Positions 7,020 to 14,075 of a DNA stretch of 14,075 nt are shown here, piece by piece. Within the stretch, counting starts at the first letter, position 1. Every line of letters starts with the position of its first letter. A program made the translations under genes and the position numbers. Source of the DNA: Kalaharituber pfeilii (taxonomy: Eukaryota > Ascomycota > Pezizomycetes > Pezizales > Pezizaceae). Where the stretch lies: NCBI GenBank assembly GCA_015179045.1, contig WHUZ01000299.1, positions 1 through 14,075 on the forward strand, in the 5' to 3' direction. Below the pieces are notes generated by a model that worked only from the letters and a program-made list of their open reading frames with translations, was not told the origin of the DNA and made no database searches.

Positions 7020-8838
7020 TGTCCACCCTAACCAACAGTCCTTCTTTTCATGACCTTTCCATCCACATTTCCCACATTCTCCCGAGCTCTTCAGTCTTGT
7101 TTGACCTGTGGTGGTACGCTGTCGTAGTTCCTTGGGTTCTGGGGTGTATAGCGTACCGGAGGAGCCGAGGATGATTGGGAAGTTGAGGTGTTGGTGTTTT
7201 TTCGTGAAGGGCCGGAGGAAGTTGAGGCTGATGGATGGTTGCGTACCCGGCGATCGAAATAGCGAGTAATTTGAACTCCTTCCAGTTGGTCATCACCTGA
7301 GGGTGTCCTGCCATTAGGTTCTGAACTTGAACCTTGAGATTTGGCATTACAATGGTGATGAGGGCTTGATCTAGTACTTTGGCTAGTCGGTTAAGCCCGT
7401 CGATCTCTGTGAAGAAGTCAATAATAGTTCCGGTGTGCTTTACCCTTTGGAGTTTTTGCACAGCTTCGGCGGTCTCCTGAGGGTTTGAGTATGCGGCCCG
7501 GATGAGCGCTTCAGCTTCTGCCCAGGTCGCTACTGTATCCTTGGTATCCCGCCACCAGTCTGATGCTTTTCCCTCCATACATTGGGTAAGCAGGTCGAGT
7601 CTGAGTTGATTGCTGTCAGCTCCAGTCATCCGGAAGTATGAGTGGAGCCGGTGGAAAAAATCATTCACTTTGTCCCATCTACCGTTGAAGGTAGGTATGT
7701 TCACACAGAGAGGGACTTTTGGTTCTTGCCGAGGTGGAGAGGGATCTCTCGGCGGAGGAGGTCAATGTCCGCCAGGAGGAGGGCCGCCGCCACCGTCACC
7801 ACCGCGAGGATCTGGAGAAGGAGGTGGATTACTACCGAAAGGAGCAGCAGAAGGAGCCGGGGCCGGAGGAGTATTTCCCGGAGGTCTGGCTGGATCCGGC
7901 CTCTTTGCCTGGGCTAGTTTCACCAGGGCCCCAAGTGTGTTCGACATTTTGTTGAATTCGGTGATGAGGGAGTTAATTTGGCTGGCGAATTCCGTCACGA
8001 GGTCTTCCTTTTGTTGCAGAAGAGCGTTCGTGAACTTAACATCTAAGGCGGCCCATTATTGATTTAGGCGGTCATCGAAGTCATGATACTGCTGTTGCAT
8101 GTGACCTAGGAGTTCGTCCTTCAGGACTTCCAGGTTATGCACAGTAGTCTCCTGGTCGTCCTTCCTTTGTTGATGGTACTGGATTTGGAAGTTCGCCATG
8201 TCGGTGAGTGCCTTTTGAGCTTCACCGGAGGTCTGCTCCGTGATTGCTTTTAGTTTCTGAGCCGTCTCGTTGGCTGTCTGTTGGAAGGCTGCCATTTCCA
8301 GTGTTTCTTTATAGGCTTTAGCTACCTTCTTTGATGCTGCGGGGGCTGGTGTAGGGGTCCGGTGTACCGGCTTCTTGCTCCTTGAGGAGGATGAAGATGA
8401 AGATCCCAACATGGATCCGAACACCCGCGAGAGCGATCCTCTTGGTTTCGGTGATTACACTCCCGCAATCTCCGAGAAGGTAGGGGCTTGTTGCAGTGGT
8501 AAGTATGGTATTGACTGACTTTGTTACTGTTGCCAGAGGTATTGTTGCTGAGCAAACTGCGACGGAGGATATTTCGGTGTGGGAAGAAGTGGTTGGAATT
8601 GCACATGCAGCGTTCCTTGGAGGGGTACTTCCGCAGGTTTAATCGCCTTAGGGATTGTGGCTCCGGATAATAGTCCAGGTGCATAGATGACTGGAGCAGT
8701 CTCCATGGACTCGTACTCAGGGTTGCCTTCGATGGATTCGTGGACGGAGTCTTCGTGTTCCTCCAGTTCATCGAAGGGTTGGCTACCGAGCGGGGAGGTG
8801 ACCTTCATGGAATCATCTCGGGGGGGTTGTGACGCCAT
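7020..8838 (-). pseudogene. Element 1 gag with zinc knuckle
   Basis: Gag would form the virus-like particle. One frame runs from ATG 8838-8836 to about 7120, with stops at 8524-8526 (TAA), 8455-8457 (TAA), 8056-8058 (TAA) and 7762-7764 (TGA). In order it holds an acidic and Gln/Pro-rich head, a Ser-rich and basic patch, a long coiled-coil-like stretch (KETLEMAAFQQTANETAQKL to about 8000), and a Pro/Gly-rich hinge. The capsid domain follows: FNGRWDKVNDFFHRLHSYF, GKASDWWRD and FFTEIDGLN (7704-7350). A frameshift near 7130 leads to the CCHC knuckle CGKCGWKGHEKKDC (7035-7076), which binds RNA. Gag of this family typically starts nearer the capsid, so the N-terminal coiled-coil extension is notable. 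The start is chosen as the first ATG after the TGA at 8842-8844. Confidence 0.85.
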
Positions 8839-8841
8839 AGT

Positions 8842-9159
8842 TCACGCGAGCCTGGCTCTTTGCGCAGGGGAGAGATGCGAGCGGGCGATGGTTAGCTCTC
8901 GTCGTATGGTATTCAGCTGTGATGCCAGCCAACGGATGTGTTTGTCGGTAGCTAGTCAGAGCCAGTGGCCCTCGTCAACCTCTTGCCACAAAAACTCAAC
9001 GTCGGCACGGAGTTGTTCTTGCTGTAATTGCTGCGACGCAAGTTCGTCGTAGTAGAAGTTAACCTGCTCTCTTAGTTCTTGCATACGGGTTAATAGATTG
9101 TAGTCGTCAGCAATTATCAGGCACACGATTAATATGATCAGGAGTAGGACGTGAAGCAT
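8842..9159 (-). pseudogene. Small ORF before gag: membrane segment plus coiled coil
   Basis: I do not recognise this protein. It starts at ATG 9159-9157, only 29 nt after the LTR, and lies in the same frame as gag. It ends at TGA 8842-8844, one codon before the gag ATG. Residues 3-17 (HVLLLIILIVCLIIA) form a hydrophobic segment suited to a signal anchor. The rest is heptad-like and charged: LLTRMQELREQVNFYYDEL, QQLQQEQLRADVEFL, and after an internal TGA at 8956-8958, WLASQLNTIRRELTIARSHL. With that TGA read through it has about 105 codons. It may be a separate short protein, or the true N-terminus of gag if both TGAs are decayed Arg or Trp codons. Either would be unusual, because gypsy Gag is normally cytosolic. 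Confidence 0.5.
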
Positions 9160-9188
9160 GGGGATAAAATAGAAGTCGAGCGGTGTAA
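9160..9188 (-). promoter_or_regulatory. Leader and primer-binding region of element 1
   Basis: Only 29 nt separate the LTR end (9189) from the first ATG. No TGG, the complement of the tRNA CCA end, occurs in it, so a standard tRNA 3'-end primer site is not visible. The start, TTACACCGCTCG on the minus strand, contains ACACCGCT. That is the exact complement of AGCGGTGT, which lies in the LTR at 9325-9318, about 48 nt after the TATA box. Confidence 0.4.
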
Positions 9189-9804
9189 TATTACTGCCAA
9201 GCGCTTCAACGTTGCTAAGCGGTAGTGGTCCGGTATGAATGGTACGGCTAAAGGTGAGTGATGAAGAAGAGCGGGCGAAAGATACGTGATAGACGTAGAG
9301 TTTGAATGAAACTTAGGACACCGCTAGTGTCTTAATTCTTTATAACTAACGGCGGAAGCTGGGGCTTTATATATTAAGCGCCCGTCATATATGACTTGTC
9401 AACAACTAATAATATGACTATAACATGATAACACCATCTCGTAAAATAGATAAGTAAATATAGAAACAGTAACATAATAGAAACATATAATAGTGCAGAT
9501 CCCCTTTCCAAAACCAATAAGCAAGTGAAGCGTTATCTATATTGCAACCGTGCATTATTAGTAAACGTATTGTAAGCGGCGCCGGTTGCAATGTAAGCAA
9601 CGTAACCAGCACCGTAAGCAACGTGCATGTATTAGTGCAGTGTACGTACAAGAACCGACACACACGTCTGTGAGGTAACCACCGAACAACCAAAGTGTAC
9701 CGCGGCTCACCTAGTATTGATCAGATACATCTTAGCAAGTCTTATAACGGTACGGAGGTGGTACCTTCCCGATATTCAGTAGGTCTATACCTTTAGCTGT
9801 AACA
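9189..9804 (-). mobile_element. 5' LTR of element 1 (616 bp)
   Basis: The boundaries come from alignment with the solo LTR at 11145-11758, whose ends are fixed by a target duplication. On the minus strand it starts TGTTACAGCTAAAGG (9804) and ends GGCAGTAATA (9189). The matching solo LTR ends are TGTTACGGC and CAGTAACA, an inverted repeat TGTTAC/GTAACA. Over the first 135 bp I count roughly nine identities in ten between the copies. It carries a TATA box and a run of TTACG/GTTGC repeats. The right flank is element 2. Confidence 0.88.
9367..9373 (-). promoter_or_regulatory. TATA box in the element 1 5' LTR
   Basis: TATATAA on the minus strand, followed by AGCCC. It is conserved at the same place in the solo LTR (11575-11581). 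It is the likely core promoter of the element. With normal spacing, transcription would start near 9343. Confidence 0.55.
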
Positions 9805-9806
9805 GT

Positions 9807-10184
9807 ATCAACCTAGGAGTAGAAACATCAATACTCTCCAACAAAGTACCAATCCTATGCATCAAAAGAAAATTTTCTATCAAGTTCAGAGGAGCTGACG
9901 ATATACCCTTACCAAATACTAGGACAGAGTATACCCCAAAGTTCCAAATGACCCTTATCAATGATACTAGCAAAGTTCATAAAGAACTCATCGACTTCGA
10001 TATGGGTGATAGAGGAAAGGACTATGATACATTTTTGTTAATGACGTGGATAGCTAGTCACCAGCCATACATTGATTGGGACTTAGACTATGTTAAACTA
10101 AATCATGCTAAATGCTCGAAATATATCAAGACTAGGTACTTTGAACTTTGTAAAGTGGAGGAACTTTACACAACTGAAGAATAG
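9807..10184 (+). pseudogene. Element 2 protease fragment
   Basis: The frame opens directly after the element 1 LTR with INLGVETSILSNKVP, which aligns with the retropepsin entry I-D-S-G-A-E-T-S. The catalytic Asp is Asn (AAC at 9810-9812), Ser is Leu, and Ala is Val. Asp to Asn and Ala to Val are G-to-A or C-to-T changes. Then come FRGADDIPLPNT, FDMGDRG and MTWIASHQPYIDWDLDYVKLN, the conserved C-terminal part. The frame stops at TAG 10182-10184 but the same frame continues into RT. The codons upstream of Ile are lost, so the copy is truncated as well as mutated. Confidence 0.82.
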
Positions 10185-11144
10185 TAAGCAGAGCAAGTAT
10201 TTTTTGGTAGGTATATGTATATTGTGGAATGAAAAACATTCCAAGTGTGCATTTACCAAACAGAAGCTGGCGAGCAGGTGACCTTTGACCTAGCAGCATA
10301 GAAGAAGAAATTCCTGAAGGTTTTTAACCCCAAGACCATAGCAAAACTACCCCCGCATCAATCTTATGACTACCGCATACCTCTACAAGAAGGACAACAA
10401 CCTCTATGGGGACCTATCTATCGACTAAGTGAGAAAGAGTTGGAGATACTTAAAGAATACATCGAACAGATGTTAAAAGAAGGAAAGATCTAACCCTCAC
10501 AATCCCTAGTAGGTGTACCTATCCTGTTTGTCCTAAAGAAGAATAGCAAACTCTACATGTATGTTGACTATAGAGGTCTAAACCGAATTATCATTAAGAA
10601 CTGCTACCCCCTCCCACTAATGACAGAACTCTAAGATCGACTTCATAAGGGCAAATACTTCACTGCCTTTGACTTAAAGAACGGATACAACTTAGTATGA
10701 GTTGCCAAAGGGAATGAGTAGAAGACAGCCTTTAGGACTCAGTACGGCCACTACAAATACACAGTTATGCTATTTGAACTCTGTAATATACTAGCAACCT
10801 TCTAGAAGTTCATGAATGAAATCTTCAAAGATATGATCAATCAAGGTTTACTGGCATACATTGACCACCTACTAATATATACTGAAACCTAGAAGAATAT
10901 AATACAACCTTGCAAGAGGTGTTGCGCAAGCTACAGGAAAATGGTTTGGCTATACAAGAGGAAAAATGTGAATAGTGCATGAAGGGAGTTTAATTTGGGG
11001 TTATCATATCTTGGGGAAAGGAATCTCAATGTCCACAAACAAAATCCAGGGTATCCTTGATTGGAAGACCCCTGGTACCAATGAACACTCTAATCTGAAG
11101 AGAGATATACAATCCTTCCTAGGGTTTGCTAACTTCTACCGATA
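10185..11144 (+). pseudogene. Element 2 reverse transcriptase
   Basis: The reading frame continues from the protease through a linker to [77 protein letters not shown] (catalytic Asp 10671-10673), VMLFELCNILATF and AYIDHLLIY (10857 on). LGKGISMSTNKIQGILDWKTP and SFLGFANFYR come last. Stops in frame are at 10185, 10230, 10299, 10491, 10632, 10698, 10719, 10803 and 10890. The YIDD box is YIDH, so the second catalytic Asp is lost. The motif usually read as MPFGLCNAPATFQ has become MLFELCNILATF-stop, nearly all by transitions. Two frameshifts lie near 10898 and 10995. The gene is cut at FYR by the solo LTR. Confidence 0.92.
11140..11144. repeat. Target-site duplication, left of the solo LTR
   Basis: CGATA directly before the TGTTAC start. 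The right-hand partner is CGATG (11759-11763), four of five identical. A 5-bp duplication is usual for Ty3/gypsy integration. Confidence 0.75.
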
Positions 11145-11332
11145 TGTTACGGCTAAAGGTAAAGACCTACCGAATATCGGGAAGGTACTACCCCGTACCG
11201 TTATAAGACTTGCTAAGATGTATCTGATCAATACTAGACGAGCCGCGGTACACTTTAGTTGAACAGTGGTTACCTCACAGACGTGTGTGTCGGTTCTTGT
11301 ACGTACACTGCACTAATACATGCACGTTACTT

Positions 11333-11372
11333 ACGGTGCCGGTTACGTTGCTTACGTTGCAACCGGTGCCGC
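11333..11372. repeat. TTACG/GTTGC repeat and CCGGTT palindrome in the LTR
   Basis: GGTGCC occurs twice, GTTGC and TTACG alternate, and CCGGTT faces AACCGG across 16 bp. The same array is present in the element 1 LTR around 9570-9612 with a few changes. It sits upstream of the TATA box and may be a cluster of regulator sites, which is inference. Confidence 0.5.
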
Positions 11373-11574
11373 TTACAATACCTTTACTAATAATGTACGG
11401 TTGCAACATAGATAACGCCTCGCTTGCTTATTGGTTTTGGAAAGGGGATCTGTACTATCCTATGTTTCTATTACATTACTGTTTCTATATTTACTTATCT
11501 ATTTTACGAGATGATGTCATCATGTTATAGTCAAGTTATTAATTATTAACGAGTCATGTATGACGGACACTTAA

Positions 11575-11581
11575 TATATAA
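11575..11581 (+). promoter_or_regulatory. TATA box in the solo LTR
   Basis: TATATAA followed by GGCCCAGC. It is the counterpart of the box at 9367-9373 and lies 47 nt before AGCGGTGT. Confidence 0.5.
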
Positions 11582-11758
11582 GGCCCAGCTTCTGCCGTTA
11601 GTTATAAAGAATTAAGACACTAGCGGTGTCCTAAGTTTTACTTAAACTCTATGTTTATCACGTACCTTTTGCCCACGCTTCCTCATCGCTTACCTTTAGC
11701 CATACCATAAGTATCAGACCGCTACCACTTAGCAACGTTAAAGCGCCTGGCAGTAACA

Positions 11759-11763
11759 CGATG
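11759..11763. repeat. Target-site duplication, right of the solo LTR
   Basis: CGATG follows CAGTAACA. The element 2 reading frame resumes two bases later with FIKNYSK. Confidence 0.75.
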
Positions 11764-11764
11764 C

Positions 11765-12331
11765 TTCATTAAGAACTACAGTAAGATATGCTTACCTCTA
11801 ACTCGACTACTCAATAAAGAGGCAAAGCTAGTCTAGGGACCTCTGCAAGAGGAAGCTTTTCAGCAACTCAAAGAAGCTTTCATAACTGCTCCGATTCTAG
11901 CATACTACCACCCAGAACATGAAATCATACTAGAAATAGATACAAGTAACTTTGCACTTGGAGGAATCCTAAGTCAGAAGTAAGAAGATAGCAAACTACA
12001 TCCAGTTGTATTCCTTTCCTGGAAGTTTATCCTAGCTGAAATTAACTATGACATCTTTAATAAGGAGCTATTGGCTGTAGTAGAATATATGATAGATACA
12101 TGGAGAGAATACTGTAAAGGTGCTAAGCATAGCATCAAAGTCTATACAGACTATAACAACCTCCGAATCTTCAATATGATTAAGAAGCTATTTCGCTATC
12201 AAGTATGACAGGTAGAAAAACTCACCCCATTCAACTATACAATCATCTACCAAAAAGGAAAAGCGAATGCTAAAGCAGATACTTTATCCAGACATGGTGA
12301 CTACATCCTTAAGAAGGGGAGTGGACAGTGA
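11765..12331 (+). pseudogene. Element 2 RNase H
   Basis: RNase H degrades the RNA strand during reverse transcription. The frame resumes after the solo LTR with FIKNYSKICLPLTRLLNK, then GPLQEEAFQQLKEAFITAPIL and EIDTSNFALGGILSQ (first Asp at 11939-11941). NYDIFNKELLAVVEY gives the Glu, VYTDYNNLRIF an Asp, and GKANAKADTLSRH the last Asp. All four acidic positions are intact. Stops are at 11834 (where Trp is expected before GPL), 11981, 12206 and 12329. No frameshift is seen. It runs on in the same frame into integrase. Confidence 0.92.
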
Positions 12332-13850
12332 GATTAACAAAAAACTAAGTTCTGGGAAGAAGGAACATGGCAGAAGGAGAAAGAAATTTTGACTACAAAA
12401 ACGATAAAAGCTCTGAATATAGTAGCACTAACTAATGAATGGAGGAGCAAGCTAATCGAAGAAGGGAAAAAGGACAAATGGTATACTCAACTTAAGGAAC
12501 ATATCTAGCAGAAGAATGATAATATCGATAAATGATTCAGTATCCATGATGAACTAGTCCTATACAACAACTAGTTTATAATGCTAACGGCTCTTAGACA
12601 AGAAATACTTTAAGCAAAACATGATTATCCTATTGCCAGCCATCTTGGAATCGAAAAAACTACAGAACTTATCGGCATGGACTTCTATTAGCCTAATACT
12701 CACAACGACATCATGGAATATATCGGCGTATGCTTGGAATACCAAAGGAACAAGGCATGAAGATACAAGAAATATGGCCTCCTTCACCCACATGAGATAC
12801 CATACCAACTATGGTCCTCTATTAGTATGGACTTTATTACTGAACTCCCTCCTTCAGACGGCTTCACACAAATATGGGTAGTAGTAGATAGGTTCACTAA
12901 GATAGCTTATTTCATTCCTCTAGCAGAACAATCCATGGAACAATTAGTAACTACCTTTCTTTGAGAAATATGATAACTCCACGGCTTACCGAAAACTATC
13001 ATATCAGACTGAGATCCGAAGTTTACTTCCACCTTCTGGCAGGAACTTATGAAGAAACTTAAAGTCAACTTAGCCATAAGTATAACTGTATACCTAGAAA
13101 CTGATAGATAAACTGAAAGAGTCAACCAAACGCTCAAAGAGTACTTCCGTAACTATGTCACCTACTACCAGGACAATTGGAATCAACTCTTACCCCTCAC
13201 AGAGTTCACATACAATAACACACAATATAGCTCCACCAAGGTCTCACCTTTCTTTACCAACTACGGCTTTTACCCTCTTTTTGATACCATCAATGAGAAA
13301 GAAGCTCTCAATGTACCCTCGGGAGAACTTACAGGAGAATAGGAATGGATTCACATGGAACTGAACAAATCAATTGAACGAGCAGCTAAGTGGTATGACC
13401 AATATTATACTTCACAACTTGATTTCAAGGAAGGAGACAAAGTCATACTTAACACCAAAAATATCTCAATAAAAAGACCTTCCAAAAAACTCAATGCTAA
13501 GTTGATCAGACCCTTCACTATCGAGAAAGTAATAGGCAAACATTCTTTCAAGCTTAAGTTACCATACAACTTGAAGATATACCCTGTCTTTCACGTTTTA
13601 CTACTTGAACTATTCAAAACTTCCGCTCTCAACCCTCTACCTGACCAACTACCTCTACTAATATAAGAAGGCAAGGAAGAATACTTCATAGCCTCTATTA
13701 CTGATGTACAATACAACAGTACCAAGAAGACACTAGAGTACCTTGTGCAGTAGGAAGGTTATGGGTCTGAGGAAGCAACATGGGAAAGCCTAAATGAATC
13801 ATTAATGGATGATGGATTACCAGTAGATACATTTAAAGAATTCTGCGAAT
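12332..13850 (+). pseudogene. Element 2 integrase with chromodomain
   Basis: The zinc-binding part is HDYPIASHLGIEKTTELI, then CLEYQRNKA, where the second Cys is Tyr (one G-to-A change). The core has SMDFITELPPSDGFTQIWVV (Asp 12830-12832), a second Asp at 13007-13009 followed by a stop then DPKFTSTFW, and TERVNQTLKEY (Glu 13115-13117). Exactly 35 residues lie between the last two, the canonical D-X35-E. The C-terminus has FKEGDKVILNTKNI and LIRPFTIEKVIGKHSFKLKL, then a chromodomain: EYLVQ, stop for Trp, EGYGSEEATWESL. About 15 stops interrupt the frame between 12335 and 13751, but there is no frameshift. The linker 12332-12600 matches no domain. The end at TAA 13850-13852 may be natural or another decayed codon. 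Confidence 0.92.
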
Positions 13851-14067
13851 AATACCTTAATAAAGAAAAATAAGCCAAATCAGAGCAACAAGTAATAAAG
13901 AAAACAAGAAGTTAGGAATGTAGTCAAGTTACTGACCTAGAGTGCAAATATATCTGTTATAAAGGTACAGTATAGATCTAACCTATGAACTTAAGTTCAT
14001 AAAGTATTAATACTTATTCTAGATACATGCCAAGCTGTCAAACAGAAAAGTATTCAAGAGGTCAAGA
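13851..14067 (+). other. Element 2 3' UTR and polypurine tract
   Basis: This is AT-rich sequence without coding features between the chromodomain and the LTR start. The last 13 bases (14055-14067, CAAGAGGTCAAGA) are mostly purine and precede TATCATGA, matching the arrangement in element 1. Confidence 0.55.
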
Positions 14068-14075
14068 TATCATGA
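14068..14075 (+). mobile_element. First 8 bp of the element 2 3' LTR
   Basis: TATCATGA at the window edge equals the LTR start of element 1 at 3296-3289 (minus strand). The call depends on that match and on the purine-rich tract before it. The remainder lies outside the window. Confidence 0.45.

Larger units (their letters stand above)
3042..9804 (-). mobile_element. Ty3/gypsy chromovirus, element 1 (degenerate)
   Basis: Read on the minus strand the order is LTR (9189-9804), leader, small ORF, gag with zinc knuckle, protease, RT, RNase H, zinc-binding integrase, chromodomain, 3' UTR, polypurine tract and an LTR start at 3296. Protease, RT, RNase H and then integrase is the Ty3/gypsy order, and the chromodomain after integrase makes it a chromovirus. 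The two ends do not match well as LTRs (see findings). Its right edge abuts element 2 at the protease active-site codons. No 5-bp duplication of the right flank (9805-9809, gtatc) is found beside the left end. Pol has at least eight frameshifts, so the copy cannot be autonomous. Confidence 0.88.
11145..11758 (+). mobile_element. Solo LTR (614 bp) in element 2
   Basis: It begins TGTTACGGC, ends CAGTAACA, and is flanked by CGATA/CGATG. It matches the element 1 5' LTR (9189-9804) along its length but in opposite orientation. It interrupts the protein motif NFYR-FIKNYSK of element 2. It presumably arose by recombination between the two LTRs of a full element. The TATA box (11575-11581) and AGCGGTGT (11622-11629) are conserved with the other copy. 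Confidence 0.92.
9805..14075 (+). mobile_element. Ty3/gypsy chromovirus, element 2 (truncated, RIP-like decay)
   Basis: From left to right the order is protease (from its active site), RT, a 614-bp solo LTR insertion, RNase H, integrase, chromodomain, 3' UTR and the first 8 bp of the 3' LTR. Gag and the 5' LTR are missing because element 1 abuts at 9804. The body is AT-rich and full of TAA, TAG and TGA in the original frame, yet long stretches (9807-10898 and 11765-13850) stay in a single frame. It is a different, only distantly related chromovirus from element 1. Confidence 0.9.

Noticed and set aside
7610..8062. Gly- and Arg-rich plus-strand frames at 7610-8062
   Set aside because: They are the reverse side of the Pro/Gly-rich hinge of gag on the minus strand.
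9160..9188. A tRNA gene or fragment, because CGAGCGGT resembles the D-arm of Ser/Leu tRNAs
   Set aside because: Only about ten bases match and no acceptor, anticodon or T arm is present. It is kept only as an alternative explanation of the primer region.
9418..9693. ORF inside the LTR, present in both copies (9418-9693 minus and 11285-11530 plus)
   Set aside because: The two translations differ at about one residue in ten, nearly as much as the DNA differs, and most changes are non-synonymous. That gives no sign of selection on a protein. The frame overlaps U3 and most likely stays open by chance.
12584..13137. Minus-strand frames at 12584-12808 and 12907-13137
   Set aside because: They are antisense to the element 2 integrase, whose catalytic residues and spacing are intact on the plus strand.
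1..14075. A new defence, biosynthetic or other host gene system
   Set aside because: All coding traces fall within the LINE or the two chromoviruses. The leftover stretches are LTRs, UTRs or short flanks without coding signal.

Overview
The window looks like a piece of a filamentous fungal genome made up entirely of nested, dead retrotransposons. No host gene, rRNA, tRNA, operon or CRISPR array can be supported. The fungal assignment is an inference. It rests on a Tad/I-type LINE with an RNase H domain, two Ty3/gypsy chromoviruses with a C-terminal chromodomain, and RIP-like point decay. A repeat-rich Pezizomycete is a guess only.

Layout. (1) 86 to about 3041, minus strand: a 5'-truncated LINE with RT, RNase H, a Cys-rich C-terminus and an A36 tail (seen as T36 at 86-121). 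Inside its RT lies a second insertion of only 71 bp at 2010-2080. It is the 3' tail of a related LINE, in plus orientation, with an A16 tail and a perfect 13-bp target duplication. (2) About 3042-9804, minus strand: chromovirus element 1. From right to left it has a 5' LTR (9189-9804), a 29-nt leader, a small ORF with a membrane segment, gag, protease, RT/RNase H, integrase, a chromodomain, a 3' UTR, a polypurine tract and a 3' LTR-like segment. The LINE appears to have landed in that segment. (3) 9805-14075, plus strand: chromovirus element 2. It begins one codon before its protease active site, where element 1 abuts it, and runs through RT, RNase H, integrase and chromodomain to the first 8 bp of its 3' LTR at the window edge. 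(4) 11145-11758: a solo LTR of the same family as the element 1 5' LTR, in opposite orientation, with 5-bp target duplications. It splits the RT/RNase H junction of element 2.

Relative history (inference). Element 2 is the oldest and carries about 30 in-frame stops, mostly where Gln, Trp or Arg is expected, with few frameshifts. Element 1 and the solo LTR came later. The LINE then entered the element 1 LTR, and a LINE tail entered the LINE. Element 1 decayed differently: its gag has stops but little shifting, and its pol is broken mainly by frameshifts.

No new multi-gene system is visible. The points most worth a second look are the perfectly flanked micro-insertion, the non-matching LTRs of element 1, its lack of a TGG-type primer binding site together with a possible self-priming complementarity, the membrane-anchored coiled-coil ORF before gag, a strand-composition flip inside the protease, and the contrasting decay of the two chromoviruses.
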